64,000 bases of DNA from Odontocerum albicorne (Eukaryota > Arthropoda > Insecta > Trichoptera > Odontoceridae). The notes under the pieces are model-generated. The model saw only the letters and a list, made by a program, of their open reading frames with translations. It ran no database searches and was not told the origin of the DNA. The stretch lies in NCBI GenBank assembly GCA_949825065.1, contig OX463849.1:43683307-43747306 (forward strand), in the 5' to 3' direction. The position numbers and the translations under genes are program-made. Below, piece by piece: positions 12,344 through 22,064 of this stretch. Numbering within the stretch: position 1 is the stretch's first letter; each line of letters begins with the position of its first letter.

Positions 12344-13105
12344 TTAGGTGTTAACATAAGTTGTGTCCGTTTTGTTTTTCTAATTTAAAAATGAGCACAA
12401 CAAGTAAAACAAAATGGTAAAGGTTATACGTCATTCGAAAGTAATTTTTCTGCTCTACAAGATATTGTGATTGCTTTTACGTTACGTATATTATTTTATT
12501 TGATTACAAGCCTTCAAAATGGAATGTCGAGTAGACGAAAGTGAGCATTTTCGACACCTCCTTCTGTTCGCGTTTAATTGTCGAATGTTGATTTTTGTTG
12601 TTTTCACTCAAAACATGTAGAACCCAAGCGCCGAACTTCTGGACTTTTCCCATTGATTTAAGATGGCGGTGTACAGTCATGTGACTACAATTCATCTGCT
12701 CAGCCAATTCTACGGTGATTTGAAGGGGATCTTCGTGAATAATATGGTTTAAGCGGTCCTCATCGAAGTCCACTGGCCGTCCGGAACACTCCATGTCTTT
12801 CAGGTCGAAATTACCGTCTTTGAAACGCAAAAACCATATCGCGAGCAGCTTTGGCAGCTTTATTCCCTCAATTGAACGCGAACAGAAGGAGGTGTCGAAA
12901 ATGCTCACTTTCATCTACTTGACATTCCATTTTGAAGGCTTTTAATCAAATATAATAATATATGTAACGTAAAAGCAATCAAAATGTCATGTAGAGCAGA
13001 AAATTTTCTTTCGAATGACGTATAACCTTCACCATTTTGTTTTACTTTTAGTGTTCATTTTTAAATTTGAAAAAAAAAACGCACACAACTTATGTTAACA
13101 CCCAA
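12344..13105 (-). mobile_element. Mellifera-like mariner with long snap-back ends
   Basis: The element is 762 bp, flanked by TA (12342-12343 and 13106-13107) and bounded by TTAGGTGTTAACATAAG and its near-complement. Both ends carry the same 5' terminal region of about 230 bp in inverted orientation, including the start coding MECRVDESEHFRHLLLFAF on the left. The minus-strand middle encodes mariner helix-turn-helix sequence: RFKDGNFDLKDMECSGRP, DEDRLNHIIHEDPLQIT, ELAEQMNCSHMTVHRHLKSM and GKVQKFGAWV. The catalytic half is missing. It cannot make transposase but could fold into a large hairpin. Confidence 0.88.
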
Positions 13106-13514
13106 TACATATTTGTCCTTAAAAAACACATATTTGAAAGCAAAAGAAAATAAACTTCATTTAAGAGGTTTACTATCAAAAGTACTGGACTTATCTCATA
13201 ACGTCCTCCCAATTAAAATACCCCCCCCCACCAATATAGATAGAGCTCTGCCGTGAGATCATCACATGTTTTTCAGCCCACACCTTAGTGTACGTAAATT
13301 ATAATACTCGTATATTAAAATAAATGATAATGAATAAGCAGTTCGTACAGATACAAAATTATTGAATTTATACGAAAATTATTAAAAATATGAATACACA
13401 TACTCACATATACATGTTTACACACAGCCCCAGATTCACTGTCAATGTAAAGAGAGAAAATAAAATAATAATCCAAATTTTAAAAATACAGAATTGCACT
13501 ATAAAATATTTTTT

Positions 13515-13925
13515 GCTGAAAGTTGTCAAATCTCTTGGGTGCTGTAACCCGTTTAAGTCGGTTGAACAGGAAAAAGTCGCAGGGAGCCAGATCAGATCAC
13601 GACCACTTCTGAAGCGTTCGTGTCACCGAAAAACACTTCTCTAACATTTCCAAGGTCTGCGGACCGTTAAATCCGTTTCTCACACAAAATTTAAAGCAAA
13701 CTCGTTGATGAGTTGATGCCATTTTCAAACTTGTAAAAAATCGAAAACACGCACAAAGGTAGATGTACTCAGTACAGCGTAACTTTTACAAATGTCAAGC
13801 TATGACGCTGAAATTTGGAGGGAAGTGTCAATGATAGATGTGGTAACCTAACAAAAAAAAAAGAATTCCAATCGGGTGACTGACAGCGCCACACGGTGGC
13901 CGGTCCTAAAACTTTTTGATCAAGG
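13515..13925 (-). mobile_element. Mariner of a second lineage, internally deleted
   Basis: A start at 13722 gives MASTHQRVCFKFCVRNGF, NGPQTLEMLEKCFSVTRT and LQKWS, the N-terminal DNA-binding region of a mariner transposase. After a stop the frame continues directly with SDLAPCDFFLFNRLKR, which surrounds the third catalytic Asp. Everything between is deleted. The 5' terminus (minus orientation) reads CTTGATCAAAAAGTTTTAGG just inside TA 13926-13927. The other terminus was not found, so the element is probably truncated there. Confidence 0.8.
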
Positions 13926-13989
13926 TAGTATTTACGAGTACGTGTGTTTATATGTGAATTCCGTAGGTGTAAATCAGCTGTCGTAGACA

Positions 13990-14440
13990 TACCGTATAAG
14001 TAAAAATATTGACTGACGAGCTTCGAACTATTTTTTTTTCTTTTATAATCCTATTTCTTCTCTTATTTTTTATCTTACTCATCACATCACCTTTAAGTTG
14101 ACATTCATCTCTAATCACTAAATTCTAAATTCTGTCATACATTCCTACCTCAGGTATTCTTCTCAGTACACACATTTCTACAGCATTTATTCGGCTCATT
14201 TCAGTCTTTAAAACTGATTAATTAAGTATGATGACAAATGGTATACTTTGATTGTTTGAGCATGTAGAACGAATGAATGAAGAAAAGTTAACAAAACAAG
14301 TTCACTGAACAAATGTGAGTGGAAAACGTGATAAAGGAAGACAAAAGGAAGTATGATTGGATCAAGTGAATATTTTGAAAGAAAGACACGTAAAAAAATC
14401 ATATAAATCGTAGAAGCTATATGGTTATATATATACAAGG
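13990..14440 (+). pseudogene. LINE-V fragment with inverted 5' segment
   Basis: The plus-strand part (about 14225-14440) reads LFEHVERMNEEKLTKQVH, NVSGKRDKGRQKEV and LDQVNILKE across stops. The adjacent 13990-14215 encodes the preceding part of the same protein on the minus strand: EMSRINAVEMCVLRRI, YDRI, VIRDECQLKGDVMSKIK. The inverted part ends where the plus part begins, so the two are contiguous in the parent element. This is the expected form of a 5' inversion made during target-primed reverse transcription. Confidence 0.7.
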
Positions 14441-14460
14441 TGAAAGATGGATGTCACTAT

Positions 14461-15224
14461 TAGAATGTGTGTATTTTTCACGTACAGGTAAAATCTGAAT
14501 TGGGATAAATTGTTCCTCTCATTCGTGCATTATAACTTTATTCTTAGTTCTGTCATAAACTGTCACCACACGTATTCATCTTACACTTGTTTTCTTTTTG
14601 ATAAACCACCAGGAATAGAACTTTGTGTAACAGTAGAAATCCGTCCAAGGTGGTTAATAAAAAAAATGAAAAAAAAATACAAAATTAACGGGACGAAACG
14701 TAAATTCCTACCAACAAACACCCGGAGATATACAATTTCACCATAAGAATGTTTAGGATTCATATTATTTATTTACCCGTAGAATCTTTTTTCTAATCCA
14801 TCAGAGAATTCTGTTTCTTGCTAAAGTTTACCACTCACTACATTTACTAGCGACACTTTTCCAGGATTAATCAACAAAGATCTTAATAGGCCGGTCTAAT
14901 CTCGTGATGGATTCGCAGATTCAGCTAAAGATACCTGACGTAAGCTCCAGATAATTACCTCTGCGCGGAACATTAGGCCCCGCTCTGGGAAACTCCTGAG
15001 GGAGGTTTGTGCTAGAGAAAAATATGAATAAACGACCTGGTATTTTCTTGTCTATATACTCGTATATAAAGACGCGGAATGCTGAAGAAAATCACTTTTG
15101 GTATTTTAAAGCTATGGGTTAATACATCCAAGTATACGTGTATGCCGAATATATTTTTTTCTCGCTTAGTTATTGATGTAGTTTTGAAAAAAAAAGTTAT
15201 TTGAAATAATGGTTTATCAATTAT
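14461..15224. other. Unassigned stretch
   Basis: No motif was recognised. A less AT-rich patch lies at about 14890-15010, with no long open frame or family resemblance. Confidence 0.4.
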
Positions 15225-15227
15225 TTT

Positions 15228-15440
15228 GTATTGTATTGTACTTTCTTTGATACTACAATCTGGTGAACTTATTATCGTGTGGCAAACTCTTCCAACTAAA
15301 TAGAATGGTGTTTAAGAAACTTTAAGGGAAAACTAGACACAAATTCTTATTTAAAAAAAATCCGAGTTCCAACGGGGATTAACTTCGCAATCCTCGGTTT
15401 GGAAGACAAGTGTCTTATTAACTAGACAATGCAGCCATTC
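15228..15440 (-). mobile_element. SINE-1 copy (minus)
   Basis: In minus orientation it has a decayed tRNA-like head (ATGGCTGCATTGTCTAGTT, then a mutated B box), the conserved CCCGTTGGAACTCGGATTT step, a degenerate body, and the tail TAGTTGGAAGAGTTTGCC followed by TTCACCAGATTG and a run related to AAGTACAATACAAT. Order and spacing match the plus copies next to it. Confidence 0.75.
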
Positions 15441-15461
15441 CTCTTATTAGAATTAAGTGAC

Positions 15462-15680
15462 TTCCGTAATCTAGTTTGTAAAACGCTTGTCTCCGTACAT
15501 GGAGATTGCGGGTTCGATCCCGTTGGAACTCGTGTATATTAAAAAAAGGATTACTATCCGATTTTCACTGAATCCCTCTTGAACATCTTTCAGACTGGCT
15601 GGAAGAGATTACCACATGACCAAAGATCGTCTGCTTGTACTGTATCCAACGAAAGTTTAATACAATATAATACAAAAGTA
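15462..15680 (+). mobile_element. SINE-1 copy with intact B box
   Basis: The tRNA-derived head carries a perfect pol III B box in GCGGGTTCGATCCCGTTGG. After GGAACTC and an A-rich spacer comes the body (CCGATTTTCACTGAATCCC), then CTGGCTGGAAGAGATTACC and the tail GTACTGTATCCAACGAAAG, ending in ATACAATATAATACAA. It would be transcribed by RNA polymerase III and mobilised by a LINE in trans. No protein is encoded. Confidence 0.82.
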
Positions 15681-15699
15681 TATATTTTTCCCATTCAGG

Positions 15700-15790
15700 G
15701 ATCAATTCCGTGGCTTAGTTGGCAAGACACTTATCTTCCAAGCAGGGGTTTCGGGAGCAATTCCCATTTTTTGTTTGCAATAATTGTAAT
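15700..15790 (+). mobile_element. SINE-1 head with intact A box
   Basis: TGGCTTAGTTGGCAAGACAC fits the A-box consensus at every position and follows a CCG start. The B box is degraded (GGGGTTTCGGGAGCAATTC) and the body is missing, so this is a head-only fragment. Confidence 0.7.
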
Positions 15791-15831
15791 AAATAAGTTG
15801 TTAGAAAAACATTATGTAGAAAATATCTTCA

Positions 15832-16048
15832 ACGGCGACCTCCGTGGCCAAGATTAGTTAGACGCTTGTTTTCCCACCCGGGGTTGCGGGTTCGATTACT
15901 GTTGGAACTCCCATTTTTTAAAAGGGTTTCAATCTGGTTTTCCCTAAAGACCTCTTTAACACCTTTCTGGTTAGTTGATTGTTTCGTTACAATAAATCTC
16001 CCAGGTTGTACTACGTGCAACAAAGGCTTAATAAATAGTCAAATTCAT
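15832..16048 (+). mobile_element. SINE-1 copy, near full length
   Basis: It starts CGACCTCCGTGGCC, has a B-box-like GGGTTGCGGGTTCGATTAC, the GTTGGAACTCCC step, the CAATCTGGTTTTCCC body, a diverged TTCTGGTTAGTTGATTG tail, then CCCAGGTTGTACTACGTGC and an A/T-rich end. The head matches the 54-kb copy and the tail matches the 49-kb and 52-kb copies. Confidence 0.78.
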
Positions 16049-16551
16049 AGTTAAAATCATTTACATAATTTACACCTCTCTTATACCGTATATTACGTAC
16101 CACATGTTTTATTTCATACACCACATTTTTTATATCTTTGTATTCAAGTCCCTTAAATTGATGTTTCCATTGTAACTTTCGAATTTGTGTCTAAGAGAAA
16201 ATTCTTTGGAGAGGAGTTGAATTTTAGGGCCAATTTCGTCTTTATCGAATAATTTGATTGTTTTGAATCGATCCAATAGGGCAAAATACGAATAATATAA
16301 TGGGGGAGATTAAAAACGCCTGTGCGTATTATGTGCAAACTGTTGCACTTCAGCAAACACACATTCTTGACAGACTGAATCCAAAGTTTCGATGGCAGAG
16401 ACAAAAATATCCGTAGTATTTTTTCGTTAGGAAATTTTATATTGCGCTTTTACTATGTTGCTGAGTAGCACTATAATAATTTATGACACAATGCATATAG
16501 AAGCATTAGAAAAACACGAATTCCGATATAAAATTGTCAATGAGTAAAATC
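16049..16551. other. Unassigned stretch
   Basis: A minus frame of 83 codons lies in this stretch but shows no family motif, no repeat similarity and no plausible initiation context. Nothing else was recognised. Confidence 0.35.
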
Positions 16552-16630
16552 AGTCTGTCAGTAATCGAACTATTGACGCCCGCTTGTTAACCTTGAATAA
16601 TAACTGCTTGACCACAGCCGCCGACCTGAA
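16552..16630 (-). mobile_element. tRNA-like SINE head
   Basis: On the minus strand, GGCGGCTGTGGTCAAGCAG (A-box-like) and CAATAGTTCGATTACTG (B-box-like) lie at the usual spacing. The sequence does not close into a tRNA acceptor stem, so a SINE head is more likely than a tRNA gene. Confidence 0.4.
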
Positions 16631-17004
16631 ATTGTCAATAGTGGAACAGTAATACATAAGAAGTTGAGTAATTTTCTAAGTAGTTAGTAGATATATGAAA
16701 ATTATTTAGACTTCAAATATTGCTCACACTCCGCACATGGAGCATGCAAAAGCTTTAAATTCTCTCCACTTGACCTGAATGTTCATCACCGTGTCTTTTA
16801 TGAGAGGGGAGCGGCTGACCGAAGTTTTATGTGACTTGGTAATCGGGATAGAAGATTTTTTAAAAGGCTTGGTGGTCACCCTTAGTCCTGAAAGGCATTA
16901 AATGACCCGTATGTAAACAATCAGACCCTTTTCAATTATTTTTTTGGTACCAATAGTAATCGATCTGAATTTACTGCGTGTCCTTTATTTTTGACTGGAA
17001 CCAA

Positions 17005-18345
17005 CCCTGATGGAATGTCGTGTTTATGAATGATTATTGCGAGTGTTGTACGAGTACTATATCGTCATACTGTTGATTGCGTTTATATGCATATAACGCA
17101 CAATAGTAATGACCCTGAGGGTGAGTTACCGTGTTTATGAATGAATGCTACGAGTATCGTACTATATTTTCAAACTGTTAATTATATTTATATGCATATA
17201 ACGCACAATAGAAGCGACCCTGAGGGTGGGTTGCCGTGTTTATGAATGGATTCTACGAGTATCGTACTGCGTTGTCACACTATCGATTGTGTCTATATGC
17301 ATACATCGCATGATAGAGCGATCCTGAGGGTGGGTTGCGGTATTTAGAAATGAATGGTACGAGTATCGTACTATATTGTCAAACTGTTGATTATATTTAT
17401 ATGCATATAACACACAATAGTAGTGACACTGAGGATGGGTTGCCGTGTTTATGAATGAATGCTACGAGTATCGTACTGCGTTGTCACACTATCAATTGTG
17501 TCTATATGCATATATCGCATGATAGTAGCAATCCTCAGGGTGGGTTGTCGTATTTAGAAATGAATGCTACGAGTATAGTACTATATTGTCAAACTGTTGA
17601 TTATATTTATATGCATATAACCCACAATAGTAGCGACCCTGAGGATGGGTTGCCGTGTTTATGAATGAATGCTACGAGTATCGTACTGCGTTGTCACACT
17701 ATCAATTGTGTTTATATGCATATATCGCATGATATTAGCAATCCTGAGGGTGGGTTGCCGTATTGAGAAATGAATGCTACGAGTATCGTACTATATTGTC
17801 AAACTGTTGATTATATTTATATGCATATAACTCATAATAGTAGGGACCCTGAGGGTGGGTTGCCGTGTTTATGAATGAATGCTACGAGTATCGTACTGCG
17901 TTGTTACACTATCGATTGTGTTTATATGCATATCTCACATGATAGTAGCAATCCTGAGGGTGGGTTGCCGTATTTAGAAATGAATGCTACGAGTATCGTA
18001 CTATATTGTCCAACTGTTTATTATATTTATATGCATATGACGCACAATAGTAGTGACCCTGAGGGTGGGTTGCCGTATTTATGAATGAATACTATGAGAG
18101 TCACACTGTATTGTAATACTGTTGATTGTATTTATTTGAAAACAGCCAACAATAGTAGCGACCCTGGCGTTGGGTTGTCGTGTTACTCTATCGGTTGTAT
18201 TTGTACTCGTATGAATATAGCGCACAATTGTATCGACGCTGATGGTGGGTATACGAGTATGTTTTTATGAATGAATATTACAAGTGTCACACTCTATTGT
18301 CACAATGTCAATTGTATTTATATGCATAAAGTGCATATATTGATC
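17005..18345. repeat. 105-bp satellite with 210-bp dimeric higher-order unit
   Basis: About 12.7 monomers of 105 bp share GAATGCTACGAGTATCGTA, TATATGCATAT and CCTGAGGGTGGGTTGCCGT. Two types alternate: one has CTATATTGTCAAACTGTTG, the other CTGCGTTGTCACACTATC. Matching type-two starts at 17461, 17671 and 17881 give an exact 210-bp higher-order period. The edges are more diverged than the centre. The period equals 35 codons, so the plus strand shows open stretches repeating MNATSIVL ... YMHI ... SSDPEGGLPYL, closed by TGA at every second junction. I treat these as by-products of the array. Confidence 0.93.
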
Positions 18346-18487
18346 AATTCTAGTTTAAATATATTTTTTATTTTGGTTAAAAAGTTTAAGCCGAACGTTA
18401 ATTAAAAAAAATTAGGTGATACACTGGATATTATTGGTTTTTCAAATTTATGTCTTAAATCTATCATGATATGACATAAAATTGACG

Positions 18488-18720
18488 GCTTTCGTGGTGT
18501 TGTTGCTAAGACGCCTGTCTTTCAGCCCAGAGGTTACGGGTTCGATTCCCATTGAAACCAAGATTTTTTACAATACTTAAAGGGTTTTAGTTTGTTTTTT
18601 TACTTAAGCTAGTCTTAAGTACATTTCTGGTTAGTTGAAAACACCTGCTACGAAATAATAAACACACCAATTTGTACTATATACAGCGAAAGTGTAACCC
18701 AACATAATACAATAAAATTA
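18488..18720 (+). mobile_element. SINE-1 copy
   Basis: The head begins GGCTTTCGTGGTGTTGTTGC and has a perfect B box in TACGGGTTCGATTCCCATTG. The GAAACCAAGATTTTTTAC step, the TTAGTTTGTTTTTTTACTT body, TTCTGGTTAGTTGAAAAC and the tail TGTACTATATACAGCGAAAG then ATACAATAAAAT follow in family order. Confidence 0.78.
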
Positions 18721-19327
18721 TGCGAGAAATAGGATTGGTACATTAATGCTAGATGCAGTTTCCGGCCGGTGATATTGTCATCAAAAAGAACCCCGTGACG
18801 CGTAACGTTTGCATCAGTCAAAATGGATGCCTTCACTTCATAACCAATTCAAAAATATACAGTATGATGAATCCATCCGCTGGGATAGAATGCAATAAAA
18901 AAAGTCGCAGAAATATGGCATGAAATTAAATTCCACTTTGAAATGAGAGTGCTCTGCAGCGGCAGGAAATATGGTGCTGACTCATGCTGCAGTCGTGTAA
19001 ACCTCCAGGAAGTGGCAACGGATTTCGTTATGTCCAACATAAAAACTAACGAGCCGTTGTGCCGCTGGAACGCGATTACGCCCGAGTTGGAGGAGAGAAA
19101 ATAAAACGGTTATAACGCTATATTACGTTACACGTGTATTCGAGTAACTCTTCCGTTAATTGAGTGATTAGGATTTTCGAGATGCCGCCAAGGGCAAAGA
19201 TGACATCTCAAAAATATGTCTAATTAAATTCCTTTGATTTGAAATATTTGTTTTCAATAGATGTCTAAATGACAGGAAATATTTATTTATTTATAAATCA
19301 AAAGAAAGTTTATAAATATAATACATA
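18721..19327. other. Unassigned stretch
   Basis: No recognised feature. Composition is more balanced than the surroundings between 18750 and 19120, but neither strand gives a motif I can name. Confidence 0.35.
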
Positions 19328-19875
19328 TTAGGTGTTAACATAAGTTGTGTCCGTTTTTTTTTTTCAAATTAAAAAATGAGCACCAAAAGTAAAACAAAAT
19401 GGTAAAAGTTATACGTCATTCGAAAGAAAATTTTCTGCTCTACAAGATATTGTGTTTGCTTTTTCTTTACATATATCATTTTATTTGATTACAAGCCCTC
19501 AAAATGGAATGTCAAGTAGATGAAAGTGAGCATTTTCGACACTTCCTTCTGTTCGCGTTCAATCGAGGGAATAAAGCTGCCAAAGCTGCTCGCGATATTT
19601 GCAAAGTGTACGGTGAAGATGCTATAAATGAAAGGACAGCTCTTCGATCGTTTTTCTTTCAATAATGATGTCGAATTGCGGACATGGGTGGACGAATTCC
19701 TCGAGTCAAGACCGGATGGTTTTTATCGCACAGGCATTGAAAAACTTGTAGAACGTTAGTAAGAAGTTGTAAATAATGAAGGAGAATACATTATTGACTG
19801 ATTTCTTGTAATTTTTTTTGTTGTGTCCTCTTGTTTTCTTCATTTGAAAAAAAAACGACTCATGTTAACACCCAA
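19328..19875 (+). mobile_element. Mellifera-like mariner, internally deleted
   Basis: This 548-bp sibling of the 12344-13105 element is flanked by TA (19326-19327, 19876-19877) with ends TTAGGTGTTAACATAAG and its near-complement. The plus-strand start codes MECQVDESEHFRHFLLFAF, NRGNKAAKAARDICKVYG and EDAINERTALRSFF. It then jumps with a frame change to the C-terminus: NNDVELRTWVDEFLESRP, DGFYRTGIEKLVER and VVNNEGEYIID. The whole catalytic core is missing. Together the two copies describe most of a parental transposase but neither is functional. Confidence 0.88.
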
Positions 19876-19882
19876 TAATTAG

Positions 19883-20140
19883 GAGGTGTATGGTCGCGCG
19901 GTAACGCACTGGACGTCGTTTCGAACCCCGCGCTGTGCTATTCCTCTTGAACAAGACAAGCACTTTTCCACCTAGTGTTCGAGGGTATAACGATACCTAT
20001 GACTTCGTAATATCTATTCTTTAAAAAAAATAATATCTTATAAAATTGTATGTCCACGTTTAATTACCTGTTGTTTTTTTTTCACAAATTATGAATTTAT
20101 AAAATTTCTTGTCATATATTTAAAAATAAAAATATATTGC
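19883..20140 (+). mobile_element. SINE-2: tRNA-like head with a LINE-W tail
   Basis: The head has an A-box-like TGGTCGCGCGGTAACGCACT and a B-box-like CGTTTCGAACCCCGC. The last ~100 bp (AAAATTGTATGTCCAC, TTACCTGTTGTTTTTT, CACAAATT, TTTCTTGTCATAT, A/T-rich end) match the 3' terminus of the LINE-W copies at 27721-28790 and 54340-55445. A tRNA head on a LINE tail is how many SINEs borrow the retrotransposition machinery of a partner LINE. Confidence 0.72.
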
Positions 20141-20990
20141 CGTATTCCCAGTAATCTAGGAGTTTGCTTGTATCTAACTGAGGACATATAACATTGAAAA
20201 ATAAGATGATATTTTTTTGAAAAACAAATACATCAATTTAATTAAAGAATTGCACAAATACAGCAACGAAAATTAAAGACAATAAAGATAAAACTATAAT
20301 TGTTGAAGTTATCGCAGATTTAGCAACAAGACCATCAATACAACAACATAAACAATCTAATTATCAAAACGTATCGAAAGAAAGCTCCAAAAAGCGTGTC
20401 CAATAAAAAGTGTATTGACACGTCTCTATTTATTGGACACTTTTATTGCGAATATAATGTGGCGGGTTTATTGCCAATCAGCAATCTCTTCCAGCCAAAC
20501 CAGACAATCAGATCGTAGTCAACTATACGAATGAAACTTTCGAAAATGAATCTTATCCCAAAGAAAGCTATCAAATGAAATTTTCGATAGAATAGATACA
20601 TACAAAAATTACGTGAACAAAATTTTAACTTCATATTTCAAATGAACATAAAAGTCAAAATGTGTAGGAAAAAATAAAAACAATATAGTTCTGGCTTAAA
20701 AAGAGCACTTTAAAAACTTCATATATATTCCAAGGACGATTTAAAAAAAATCAAGTAAGGGATGCATTAAATTAATTCCAGTTTAACAATAAAATCCTCC
20801 AATGTCTTATAACCAAATTGATTTATTGTCGAAGGTAGATTTACCAACTTGAGAGACGAATAACATATTATTGTGCAAGTCTCCTCCATACCGGCTGAAT
20901 TTTATGTGTGCAGCCCTGTGTATTGGCAAATAATATTATCTCTTTGAAGCTGAAACACTTAAAAATACAACGTAGCAAAAAAATCAATCG
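20141..20990. other. AT-rich stretch with a SINE-1 tail fragment
   Basis: A minus-strand SINE-1 tail is visible at 20445-20512 (reverse reading CTGGAAGAGATTGC, then GGCAATAAACCCGCCA). A short inverted repeat around TGTCCAATAAAAAGTGT occurs near 20397-20445. Nothing else was recognised. Confidence 0.5.
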
Positions 20991-21705
20991 AACAAACAAA
21001 TGTCATATTGCTATCACGTATTGATATTTTAGATGTAACACTGTTATCTGATATGTAATAAAACTCTAGAATGTTCATATGAAATAAATTATTTAACAAA
21101 CAAATGTCATATTGCTATCACGTATTGATATTTTAGATGTAAAACTGTTATCTGATATGTAATAAAACTCTAGAATGTTCATATGAAATAAATTATTTAA
21201 CAAACAAATGTCATATTGCTATCACGTATTGATATTTTATATGTAAAACTGTTATCTGATATGTAATAAAACTCTAGAATGTTCATATGAAATAAATTAT
21301 TTAACAAACAAATGTCATATTGCTATCACGTATTGATATTTTAGATGTAGGACTGTTATCTGATATATAATAAAACTCTAGAATGTTCACATGAAATAAA
21401 TTATTTAACAAACAAATGTCATATTGCTATCACGTATTGATATTTTAGATGTAACACTGTTATCTGATATGTAATAAAACTCTAGAATGTTCATATGAAA
21501 TAAATTATTTAACAAACAAATGTCATATTGCTATCACGTATTGATATTTTAGATGTAACACTGTTATCTGATATGTAATAAAACTCATATGAAATAAATT
21601 ATTTAACATTGTATTGTACATTATTTAACATTGTATAAATTATTTAACATTGTATAAATTATTTAACATTGAATGTTCATATGAAATAAATTATTTAACA
21701 TTGTA
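20991..21705. repeat. 104-bp tandem array with degenerate end
   Basis: Units start with AACAAACAAATGTCATATTG at 20991, 21095, 21199, 21303, 21407 and 21511, an exact 104-bp period. Each contains TTGCTATCACGTATTGATAT and GTTATCTGATATGTAATAAA. The sixth unit lacks CTAGAATGTTC. After it comes a scrambled run of short ATTATTTAACATTGTA pieces to about 21705. Confidence 0.95.
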
Positions 21706-22064
21706 TTGTACTTTGCAAAATGTAAATATATTTTTGGAGTAGAGTTAATTGCATTTGTTAGAAACAACATAACCTATTAATCTGTCAGTGAGTCCGACAA
21801 GAATTCAGAATGTTTAAAGTTTATTTTAAATTCACATAGTACTAATTTTTCGTTTATCGCATCTAACCGGCTTCCAAACCACTATTATTTAATGTTTAGT
21901 GATTTTAATATATATTATATCAAATTAAAATATTTGAAACTACCACAATTTTACAACAGTTCTTAAAATAAGATTGGTTTAAACTCGTTAACCTCTACTA
22001 AGCGAGTGAGTTTTTATCAATAAAATATGCACTCAATGTAAGTTTTCTTTACAATTTAAAAATA
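21706..22064. other. AT-rich stretch without recognisable gene
   Basis: Nothing recognised between the 104-bp array and the family X repeat. Confidence 0.4.

Noticed and set aside
13210..13290. Shared block between 13215-13285 and 35080-35150
   Set aside because: A loose similarity (CCCCC..ACCAATATAGA, then CAGC.CACACC) was noticed, but it is too short and diverged to define a family by eye.
17455..18084. Repeated 69-codon frames as a secreted repeat protein
   Set aside because: They are dimers of the 105-bp satellite closed by TGA at alternate junctions, with no start context and decay at the array edges.
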